Below, in pieces: positions 8,690 through 17,200 of a stretch of DNA of 64,000 nt; within the stretch, counting starts at the first letter, position 1; every line of letters begins with the position of its first letter. The stretch spans positions 1,869,001 through 1,933,000 of the forward strand of contig NZ_CP139707.1 in the NCBI RefSeq assembly GCF_034377145.1, read 5' to 3'. Origin of the DNA: Sulfitobacter sp. OXR-159 (lineage in GTDB: Bacteria; Pseudomonadota; Alphaproteobacteria; Rhodobacterales; Rhodobacteraceae). The notes beneath the pieces are model-generated. The model was not told the DNA's origin. It worked only from the letters and a program-made list of their open reading frames with translations, and did no database searches. A program made the position numbers and the translations under genes.

Positions 8690-10056
8690 AACAGCCCCTC
8701 CAGCTGCGCCCGATCAAAGCCGGGCGGTGGGGTCAGTTTCACGCCGTCCTTGCTCATCTGGACTTCGATCCCGACAGAGGTGAGCGCGGTTTTGATCCGG
8801 TCGACCTGCGCGAAATCTTTGGTCTCCATCGCGGTGGCACGGGCATCACTCAGAAAGGCTTCGATATCGCTGAGATCCAGCGCTTGCACCGCTGCCCAAT
8901 CGGGGATCAACTCATCCATCAGCCCCAAAAGCGAGAGCGCGCCGCGCAGACCCGCCGCATCGCCCGCATTCGACAGACGGTGGCATTCGGTCAACGCACC
9001 GTGGGTGTTGAGATCATCCGCCAAGAGTGTGACGAGGTCCGGTGAAGGCGTCGCGGCCTCAGCCTCCGCCGCCTGAAGATACCATTTGCGAAGGGTCTTC
9101 TCGGCCTCCTCGCGCTTCTTCTCGGTCCAGTCCATCGGCTTGCGGTAATGGGTTGAGAGCATGACGAAGCGGATCACCTCGCCCTGCACGCCCTGATCCA
9201 GCAGATCGCGCACGGTAAAGAAATTGCCCAAGCTCTTGGACATTTTCTTGCCCTCGACTTGCAACATCTCATTGTGCAGCCAGTAGTTGGCAAAGCCGTG
9301 GCCCGCGCATTTGGATTGGGCGATTTCGTTCTCATGGTGCGGGAACTGCAGGTCGATGCCGCCGCCGTGGATGTCGAAACGCTCCCCCAGCAGGTCATGC
9401 GCCATGGCGGAGCATTCGATATGCCAGCCCGGACGGCCCTGCCCCCAAGGCGACTCCCACCCCGGAGTCCCCTCATCCGAAGGTTTCCAGAGTACGAAAT
9501 CCATCGGGTCTTCTTTGTAAGGCGCGACTTCAACCCGCGCGCCCGCGATCATATCATCGACCGACCGGCCCGAAAGCGCGCCATATTCGGCATATTTGCG
9601 CACCCGGAACAGCACATGGCCTTCGGCCTCATAGGCGTAGCCCTCATCGATCAGCCCGCGGATCATTGCGACCATCTGGGGGATATACTGTGTCGCGCGA
9701 GGCATGTGGTCGGGCTCCAAGGCGCCCACGGCGGCCATGTCGTCCAGATACCACTGCGTCGTCTCGGCGGTGATCTCGCCAATGCTGCGCCCGCTTGTCG
9801 CGGCGCGGGCGTTGATCTTGTCATCCACATCGGTGAAATTGCGCACGTAAGTAACGTGTTCGGGGCCATAGACATGCCGTAGCAGACGGTAGAGCACATC
9901 AAACACAATCACGGGCCGCGCGTTGCCCAGATGCGCGCGGTCATAGACCGTGGGACCGCAGACATACATCCGCACATTCTGCGCATCAATCGGGGTGAAA
10001 TCCTCTTTCTTGCGAGTGGCGGTGTTGTGCAGCTTGATCGTCAGGTCACGGGTCAT
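8686..10056 (-). CDS. cysS: Cysteinyl-tRNA synthetase
   Basis: 456 residues from ATG 10054-10056 ([12 protein letters not shown]); an upstream ATG at 10107 would add 17 residues not typical of the family. Class I synthetase signatures: [18 protein letters not shown] supplies the zinc-binding Cys and the HIGH-type motif, and [16 protein letters not shown] supplies KMSKS. Zinc ligands further on are ECSAM and the HHENE region. It charges tRNA-Cys in the cytoplasm. It leads the cysS-cimA-methyltransferase-synthase-like operon, whose four genes are all joined by 4-base overlaps. Confidence 0.97.
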   Translation of the reverse strand: MTRDLTIKLHNTATRKKEDFTPIDAQNVRMYVCGPTVYDRAHLGNARPVIVFDVLYRLLRHVYGPEHVTYVRNFTDVDDKINARAATSGRSIGEITAETTQWYLDDMAAVGALEPDHMPRATQYIPQMVAMIRGLIDEGYAYEAEGHVLFRVRKYAEYGALSGRSVDDMIAGARVEVAPYKEDPMDFVLWKPSDEGTPGWESPWGQGRPGWHIECSAMAHDLLGERFDIHGGGIDLQFPHHENEIAQSKCAGHGFANYWLHNEMLQVEGKKMSKSLGNFFTVRDLLDQGVQGEVIRFVMLSTHYRKPMDWTEKKREEAEKTLRKWYLQAAEAEAATPSPDLVTLLADDLNTHGALTECHRLSNAGDAAGLRGALSLLGLMDELIPDWAAVQALDLSDIEAFLSDARATAMETKDFAQVDRIKTALTSVGIEVQMSKDGVKLTPPPGFDRAQLEGLL

Positions 10057-10344
10057 GGATAGGCGTCCTTGCGCGGGTGTGGCGCGGGCTTGGCATAGTT
10101 TTGTCAAAATGGGAATGACGTGAACAGCGGCCCGCGAGAATGTCTCAGCGGGTAATGCAGCAAATAATGAGCGTTGCGGTGTTCATGACAAGCTTGTAGC
10201 AAGCCCGCCGCCCTGCGCCAAGCCCCTTGTCCGGTTAAGTTTTATGCGCGCAGGGCATGGCCATGACGGCCGAAGACCGCCTGCTTGAGGGCAGCATTGC
10301 CCATCTTTGCCAGATGACATGCCCGCCACGCGGCCTGTCCGCAC

Positions 10345-10378
10345 AAAAAAGGCCGGCCTCCTTTCGGAAGCCGGCCCC
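10345..10378 (-). terminator. Rho-independent terminator of the outer-membrane protein gene
   Basis: On the minus strand a GC-rich stem (GGCCGGCTTCC / GGAGGCCGGCC, GAAA loop) is followed by six T residues at 10350-10345. It lies 32 bases after the stop codon of the barrel protein at 10410-11009. The rest of the 10057-10409 gap is otherwise featureless and must contain the cysS promoter. Confidence 0.9.
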
Positions 10379-10409
10379 CTATCCAAGCGAGTTACCCCGC
10401 CAAGATAGA

Positions 10410-11009
10410 TTAGAAGCGCATGGAACCACGCAGGGAGATGGTTGTCGCGTCCAGATCGTCGCCTGTGCCGCCTACGTCATCGAATTTGTGCTGCAGCACT
10501 TCGCCACCGACGGTGTAACGGTCTGTGACTTTATATGTGACGCCCAGACCAGCGAAGGGGCCTGTTTCATCACCAACGTCGGTGTCGGCGCGGGCTGCAC
10601 CAGCTGTTGCATAGACCAGCGTGTTGCCGAAGTCGTAACCGGCTTTCAGCTTGGCGCGTGCAACGGAATCCGCGGCGACGCCTGTGTTGCCCAGATCGAT
10701 GTCGGTTTTGTCATAGTCGAGTTCACCACCCAGTACGAACTTGCCGAAGTCATAGTCGTAACCGGCGTGGAAACCGTAGGACGTGTCGTCACCGTCAAGG
10801 GTGCCGCTGTCGCTGTCAATGTCGGTTTGACCAACCTGAAGACCGGTGTAGAAGCCTGTCCAGTCGCCATCAACGGCCACGGGTGTCGGCGCAGGTGTGA
10901 AAACCGGTGCTTCAACTGTGGTGTCTTCCAGCGATCCGGCTGCTGCTGCACCCGCGAAGGCGCTGGATGCGATCAGGGCGATGCTGGCGATTGTTGTCGT
11001 GCGTTTCAT
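10410..11009 (-). CDS. Outer-membrane beta-barrel protein (opacity/porin-like)
   Basis: 199 residues with a signal peptide (MKRTTTIASIALIASSAFAG, cleavage near AAAAG at 20-24), a short Pro/Thr-rich linker (residues 30-48), then eight or so alternating strands containing WTGFYTGLQVGQTD and YDFGKFVLGGELDYDKT, and a terminal Phe (SLRGSMRF), the usual outer-membrane insertion signal. A strong Shine-Dalgarno (AAGGAGC) precedes the ATG. It has its own terminator, so it is monocistronic and probably well expressed. Function beyond an envelope structural or small-pore role is not predictable. Confidence 0.85.
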   Translation of the reverse strand: MKRTTTIASIALIASSAFAGAAAAGSLEDTTVEAPVFTPAPTPVAVDGDWTGFYTGLQVGQTDIDSDSGTLDGDDTSYGFHAGYDYDFGKFVLGGELDYDKTDIDLGNTGVAADSVARAKLKAGYDFGNTLVYATAGAARADTDVGDETGPFAGLGVTYKVTDRYTVGGEVLQHKFDDVGGTGDDLDATTISLRGSMRF

Positions 11010-11466
11010 GTTCTGCTCCTTAAATACAGGTGACCTGCGATCCTCGCCGCAGGGTCACTTACGCAACGCCTCATCTAGTATTGGGTTTCAGTTTTGTCAC
11101 TTCACAGATTTGCGATGCGCTGATTGTCGCACATTTGCAACATACCCTCGGCCAACCGCCGCTTAAGTTATGTATCAAGTGTGTTTCCGCCTTGGGGCTT
11201 AGCGATAATTATCAAGATGCATCAGATACTTGCCGCCGCAATACGGATAATGCAGCCCCAGTCACTGTCACCCAAGTGCAAAAAAGCCTGCGCGGATCGG
11301 CCCTGCACCGACGGTAGGATTGCAATCAGAACCCGTGTTCCAAAGCCACCACCACAAAAACCACACTAAAATCATTCCTCGACGCCTGACACCGACCAAG
11401 GCTTGCTGTCAAAGGTGAACGGGTTATTTGCCTCTATTACCAGCAAAAAGGAGCAGACCCCACCCC
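11010..11466. other. Intergenic region between divergent omp and cardiolipin synthase genes
   Basis: About 450 bases with no supportable gene. It must carry the promoter of the outer-membrane protein (minus) and that of the cls gene (plus). The composition is somewhat less GC-rich than the flanks. I saw no convincing operator or structured RNA. The AAGGAGC Shine-Dalgarno of the omp gene lies immediately inside 11010-11025, and an AAGGAG for cls at about 11449. Confidence 0.5.
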
Positions 11467-12837
11467 ATGTCTTGGATCACCACCCATCTAGAGATCGTCA
11501 TCATCGTGATCCTGACGCTGCTGGCGGCGATCGTGATTTTGCAACAGCGCCGCACGCCGCAATCGACGGCGGCTTGGCTGCTGTTCATCATCGCGCTGCC
11601 ATGGGTGGCGGTGCCGTTGTTTCTCGGGCTGGGCTTTCGCAAACAATCTTCGCGCTACTCCCCGGTGCATTTCCTCAAAGGGGAAACCGGAGGGCCGCCG
11701 CCCCGCCCGGTGCATACGCTGGACGCGACGATGCAGTATTTCGGCCTGCCCGCCGCCGCCCATGGGCAAGACCTGCGGCTCTTGGGTGATCCGACAGCGG
11801 CGCATGAAGCCGTGATGGCGCTGATCCAAGGGTCCGAGAAACGGATCGACGCGCTTTTCTACATCGTTGCCAATGACGACACCGGCCGTATCTTTGTCGA
11901 TGCGCTGACCGAACGCGCCAAGGCCGGTGTCAAAGTTCGGCTGCTGATGGACCGTTTGGGCACCCTGCGCGGCCCGGCCGCGGCACTGCGCCGCCTGCGT
12001 GCGGCAGGGGGTGACGTGCGCTTTTATTCACCGCTGTTGCAAGTGCCGGGCTCAGGCCACCTGAACCTGCGCAACCACCGCAAAATGATTATCGCGGATG
12101 ATGCGCGGGTCTTTTCAGGCGGCATGAACATCGGCGCGCACTACCTCGGCCCCACGGCGCTTGAGGACGGCTGGACCGATCTGGCCTTCTTGCTTGAGGG
12201 GCGCGCAGTGCAGAGTTTCGGCGATGTTTTCCGCTCGGATTGGGGCGTGGCCAGCGGGGAGGCTTTGGACCCTGCCCCATCGGTCGCGTCGGATACGGGC
12301 GGGACCGCCACAGTGCAATTGGTTCCTTCCGGCCCCGATATCACCGAAGACCCGCTGCACGACGGTCTGATCCGCGCGCTGCATTTGGCTGAGGCGCGGA
12401 TTTGGCTCGTGACCCCCTATTTCGTGCCGACCGAAGCACTTGGTGCGGCTTTGACGACCGCAGCCCGCCGCGGTGTGGATGTGCGAGTGCTGGTGCCCGA
12501 ACGCTCCAACCAACGGCTGGCGGATTTTGCCCGCGGTGCCTACCTGCGCGACCTGCACGAAGCTGGCGGCCACGTGCTGTATTACCAGCCCGGGATGATC
12601 CACGCCAAAGCCGGGATCATCGATGATATGGGGCTTGTGGGCACCGCCAATTTCGACGTGCGCAGCATGTTGCTGAACTTTGAGGTGACACTTTTTGTCT
12701 ATGATGCGGGGTCGGTCGCAAAGCTGCATGACTGGTTTGAACATCTCTCCGAACACTGCGCCATGGAGAAGCCTCCGACGGGGATGATCCGCAAGGTGGC
12801 CGAGGGGCTGTTTCGTTTGGGAGCGCCTGTTCTATGA
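11467..12837 (+). CDS. cls: Cardiolipin synthase (phospholipase D family)
   Basis: 456 residues from ATG 11467 (MSWITTHLEIV), preceded by AAGGAG; the earlier in-frame ATG at 11428 would put basic residues before the membrane anchor. Two N-terminal membrane segments (about residues 8-28 and 36-54) are followed by two PLD catalytic domains with HKD motifs: LRNHRKMIIAD near residue 200 and IHAKAGIIDD near residue 378. It condenses two phosphatidylglycerols to cardiolipin at the inner membrane. The stop overlaps the next start (ATGA), so it is coupled to the nuclease-family protein. Confidence 0.9.
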   Translation: MSWITTHLEIVIIVILTLLAAIVILQQRRTPQSTAAWLLFIIALPWVAVPLFLGLGFRKQSSRYSPVHFLKGETGGPPPRPVHTLDATMQYFGLPAAAHGQDLRLLGDPTAAHEAVMALIQGSEKRIDALFYIVANDDTGRIFVDALTERAKAGVKVRLLMDRLGTLRGPAAALRRLRAAGGDVRFYSPLLQVPGSGHLNLRNHRKMIIADDARVFSGGMNIGAHYLGPTALEDGWTDLAFLLEGRAVQSFGDVFRSDWGVASGEALDPAPSVASDTGGTATVQLVPSGPDITEDPLHDGLIRALHLAEARIWLVTPYFVPTEALGAALTTAARRGVDVRVLVPERSNQRLADFARGAYLRDLHEAGGHVLYYQPGMIHAKAGIIDDMGLVGTANFDVRSMLLNFEVTLFVYDAGSVAKLHDWFEHLSEHCAMEKPPTGMIRKVAEGLFRLGAPVL

Positions 12838-13544
12838 TCCCCGCCGTCGCCCCCCAATCGCTGCGCATCGTCAGCTATAACATCCGCAAGGCCCTGGGCA
12901 CCGATAGACGCCGCGATCCGGAGCGGATCATGCGGATCATCCGCAGCTTGCATGCAGATGTGGTGGTGCTGCAAGAAGCCGACCGCCGCCGCGCCCCGCG
13001 CCCCTCTGCCCTGCCGCTGGATCGGGTCGAAGAGATCACGGGCATGCGCCCTGTGCCGACGCCAAGCGATGTCAGCATAGGCTGGCACGGCAACGCCGTT
13101 TTGGTGCGCCCCTCCGCCAAGATCGATCAGGTGGCGCATCTGACCCTGCCGGGGGTCGAGCCGCGCGGTGCCATGGTGGCCGACCTGCACATCGGCGCGC
13201 GGCAATTGCGGGTCATCGCCTCGCATCTTGGCCTGCTGCGCCCCTCCCGCAAGGAACAGTTAAGCGCCATGATCGCTCACCTTGATGCCTGCGCCGCCTG
13301 CCCCACGCTGATCGCGGGCGATCTGAACGAATGGTCGCAAAAGGTCGGGCTGGGGCGCTTGGCGAAACGTTTTACGATCCATGCACCGGGCAAGAGCTAT
13401 CACGCCCGGATGCCCGTGGCTTTTCTTGATCGCATGGCGTTGGATCAGCATCTGACAGTGCGCCAAGGCGGCGTGGTCGAGACCTCGCAGACCCGCCGCG
13501 CGTCAGACCATCTGCCGATCTGGCTCGACGTGGCGCATCGCTAG
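12834..13544 (+). CDS. Endonuclease/exonuclease/phosphatase family hydrolase
   Basis: 236 residues of the DNase I-like metal-dependent hydrolase fold: RIVSYNIRKALGTD (Asn), VVVLQEADRR (metal Glu), VIASHLGLLRPSRKEQ (His), LIAGDLNEW (Asp/Asn) and a final ASDHLPIWLDV (Asp-His). It starts inside the cls stop codon, and cls plus EEP pairs are common, suggesting a phospholipid phosphodiesterase or phosphatase role rather than DNA cleavage; this is inference from context. No signal peptide or membrane segment is visible. Confidence 0.85.
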   Translation: MIPAVAPQSLRIVSYNIRKALGTDRRRDPERIMRIIRSLHADVVVLQEADRRRAPRPSALPLDRVEEITGMRPVPTPSDVSIGWHGNAVLVRPSAKIDQVAHLTLPGVEPRGAMVADLHIGARQLRVIASHLGLLRPSRKEQLSAMIAHLDACAACPTLIAGDLNEWSQKVGLGRLAKRFTIHAPGKSYHARMPVAFLDRMALDQHLTVRQGGVVETSQTRRASDHLPIWLDVAHR

Positions 13545-13550
13545 AGCGGG

Positions 13551-13889
13551 TCATCCCGTAGCCCAAGCCAGTTCGCCCACCATCATGTTGCAAGCCTGCT
13601 GCGGATTGGAGAAGGCGACCTGCATATCAAAGGCCATGCGCACATCCGTTCGCGCCTTGGCAATCGTCGCATCCGTCGCCCCAAGCCGCCGTGCCGTGGC
13701 GATATTCTGGTTCGCGTCGTGCCGCAATTTGCGCACGCTCTCATAGCCGCCCGCAAAGCCTGCACATTGTTTGGCGGTCAATTCCGCCGCCGCCGCCCGC
13801 CGCGCCGCGGCTTCCATGGGTGAGGCCGGAGGTTCGACACAGGCCGCCAGCGATCCGGTGAGAAATCCCAATATAACAAGACGTTTCAT
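13551..13889 (-). CDS. Small putative lipoprotein
   Basis: 112 residues from ATG 13887-13889, which has a GGGAGA Shine-Dalgarno; the longer reading frame upstream to 14081 is non-coding. It has a lipoprotein signal (MKRLVILGFLTGSLAAC, lipobox LAAC at residues 14-17). The mature part is Ala-rich and helical with KQCAGFAGGYESVRKLRHDA and a second Cys pair region (QQACNMMVGELAW). Function is unknown. It converges with the EEP hydrolase gene, leaving only 6 bases between stops. Confidence 0.7.
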   Translation of the reverse strand: MKRLVILGFLTGSLAACVEPPASPMEAAARRAAAAELTAKQCAGFAGGYESVRKLRHDANQNIATARRLGATDATIAKARTDVRMAFDMQVAFSNPQQACNMMVGELAWATG

Positions 13890-14248
13890 CAAATTCTCCC
13901 TTTCACATCCTTGATAGGGAGGGACTGGTTTAATTTTGGTTAACGACTGTTTTGCCTCACGGCCAAGACCTGACGACGGGGCCCATAGGGCCGCGCTCAA
14001 CCCCGGATGTCGTCTTGGCGCGCCGACGCTGGCGACAGCGCCAAGCGCGCGCGGCACGCGCCCGGCATCCAGCAGCCGCAATCATCAGACCCTGTCGCCC
14101 TTCAATACATAGTTAACCCTGCGCGGTTAAGAAATCTCTCTAAGGCCTAGCAGACCTAACCCAAAGCATATGCCCAAGACCCACCTGCTCAGATTGACGC
14201 AAAAGTTACCCGATGAAAGCCTAGTGCAGGACAAATTGAGAGTAAGTC
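13890..14248. other. Intergenic region upstream of the giant secreted protein
   Basis: 359 bases between divergent genes. The part near 13900-13935 and the 14100-14248 stretch are AT-richer and must hold both promoters. The giant gene has only a weak Shine-Dalgarno (GAGAGTAAG, 14238-14246). No tRNA, structured RNA or further gene is supported. Confidence 0.4.
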
Positions 14249-17200
14249 ATGATATTCTTTAGATTATTCTGCGCGAGCGCCAAGGCCGTTCTGGGGGCAT
14301 TCTTTTGGCTCTGTTTTTCAACCATGGTGCTTTCGCACGGCGCGTGGCTGGGCGGCGGCGGCGTTTCGCTGACTGATGCAAGCCGTCAACAGATCGCGGA
14401 CCGGGTCGCGGCGGGGCTGCCGCCGATTTCAGCTGGTGATAACATTGCCATCATTGCCGACTTTCCCGTCATAGCCGAAGGCACGCTTGATGGTCCGGGC
14501 GGCTATGCCACGTTGTATGTGCCCGCCGGGACCGAAGTCGCATCCGCCTATATAACTGATGCTACAGGCGCGGCCCGCGACGCCCGCCCGGCGCGCGCCT
14601 CGACGGGGTTTGGCGTGTCTAAGGGTTGGGGTCCGAAGGGCCAGCAAGCGTTTGATATCTCTCCCAACGGCTGGGCTCCCTCTGACACGGCGCAGTGCCA
14701 GGCAGCGGGGTTTTCCATCGCCAATTGCAATGCCGGGCTGGCCTATATCTATGGCGATACTGGTATTTTCTACTCAACCCGTCCGGATACTGCATTGTTC
14801 GCAAACGGGTCGGATATCGCCACTTTAGAAAACGGGTACCTCGTCAATCCCACGAATGGCAGCCCTTGGAGCAGCGTTGGCGGCACCGGCACCGCCCGCG
14901 TTCACAACAAATGGGACGCGGTTCAGATCAACGCCTTCGGTTCTGGGGGGACAATCGACCCAAACGGTTTCTCAACACAAGAAGAGACCACGATTACGGG
15001 CGGTCGGGGGGCGACACCCTTTCGCGCGGGCAGCCCCGTGGCAGGCCCGGATTCAGGATCCGATTGGGATCGCTACGGCACCACCGGCCCTTGGAACCGG
15101 ATCAGCTATCCCGGTTCCTGCGAAGCGGATGATCCGCTGCTCGCGGGGCCAGACGGGCCTGCCACTGGCGCCGGATCCGTCTTTCCCGAAACGCTGGACC
15201 CGGGCGTTAACTCTTACGAAGCCTGCACCGAAACGACCGCAGGATTTAACCTGAATAGCAGCGCCGCGTCGGTTTTGCCGAGCGGCACAAACGCAGTGCG
15301 CTACGCCTTCGGCGGGATCGCGCAGGGAGAGACTTATTACGCCGTCATGGAAGTGAAAGTCAGCGACCCGGCCAACATTGGATATTTCAATGCCGAAGGT
15401 CACGGCGGAGACTCCGCCGAAGGCGCCTCTGCTGGGAACGACAACCCGTGGCGCTACTGGGTCGCCGGAACCTCAGCCGTCTCACCTGCGGGGCCTGAGG
15501 ACCTTTTCGTATCAATCTCCATTACAGCAGTAAACGGCACCCCCTATTCGGGGGGCGACGTTCCGCAGGGCGCCACGCTGACCTACCGTGTAAGCTATGT
15601 GAATACGTCGCTTAGCCCCATGACCAATGTGCAAACCTCGGTAACCCTGCCGCCAGAAATTTCGGGTACGACGAACTTTCAGGTCATCTCGGGCGAAGAC
15701 ATCCGCCCTGCGACCACCCCGACAAACGGCACTTTCCCGCTCCTTCCGATGACCAGCTTGAACGGCCTTGGAAGCGGCGCCATCGAGTTTGATGCCTATG
15801 TCTCTACCGCGGCGGGAGGCAGCATCACCGCCGATGCCGCGAATTCCAGCGATGAAGGCGGTGCCGATACCGACAGCGTCAGCGTTAACGTCACCGCCGT
15901 GCCAGCCGATACGCTTCCAACCTGTTCTGGAACGCGGTTTTCAATCGTCGATTGGACATCTGACAGCCCTGCAGCCCTCGGCGCGACATCTACTTTCACC
16001 CGCTATGGAGTCGGCGGTTCACTCAGTGCAACTGCAAACGCTGATGCCAGAATTGGCCGCGCAGCCGCGATCGGAAACGCAAATGAACTCTACTCCGCCG
16101 GGTATGGCGGCAATCCCGTGTTCACACAGCAATATGCCACCTTGAATATTGATTTTGACACCCCCATGGACTCCGTCCTTTTCTACGTCACGAGCTTGGA
16201 ATTCGACGAATCCGTAGCGATCTATGGCGAACGCAATGGCGTGCGCGTGCAACCTGCCATCGCCGACGGCCCGCTTTCGGCCTCCATGTTTCGCCGGGCC
16301 AATGCGGATGGTTCTGTTTTGGCAGAGCGCGACAGCACATTCTCGACAACAGCCTTACCCGAGAATTTTGCCGTAGAAGTCGGATTTGGCGCCCCGGTTG
16401 ATCGGGTCGTGATCGATCATGGCACCCGCAAAAACAACAGCGCAAACTTCGCCGGATCTCTGCAACTGACCGACATCCAAGCCTGTGCCGACTTTACCGA
16501 CGCGCCATCGATATATGGGGATGCACTCCATACGATGGGGTCAGAGTCCACGGTCTATCTGGGCGATGCTTTGACAAGCGATGCAGGGCCAGGGAACGCC
16601 GATGATGCGGGGTCGGACGATGACGATGGTATAACGATTCCCCCGCTCATCCAAGGTTTTATCGCAACACTAGAAGCACGTGTCCAAGGCGACGGTGGCT
16701 TTTTGACCGCTTGGATCGACTACGACGGCAACGACGTCATGGCCCTTGCAACCTCCGAAGAAATCGCGCGCGATTTGCAGGACGATGGCACCGGTGGGGA
16801 TCAGGTCGCGGGCGATGGCCTGATCCAATTTGACGTGATTGTCCCGGGTGACGCGGTACTAGACCAGACCTTTGCCCGCTTTCGGTGGTCTACAACTCCG
16901 ATCGTCGGCGTGGCCGATGTCTCCTTGGATGGGGAGGTCGAAGACTACCCGATCAATATCGCTGCGGCCCCTCTGGTCGATCGCGGTGATGCTCCGGCAA
17001 GCTATGGCGACCCATTGCACATCATCGCTGAAACCGGCATCGCGGGGACCTACTTAGGGGCCCTCCCTCCTGACCCCGAGGCTGCCTCTCAAGCAAGTGC
17101 AGATGCTTTGGGCGACGATCTCGACGGGAATGACGACGAAGACGGGGTCACGCTCCCCCAGCTTTTTGCTGGCGGCACGACTGAAATAACCGTGTTCGTA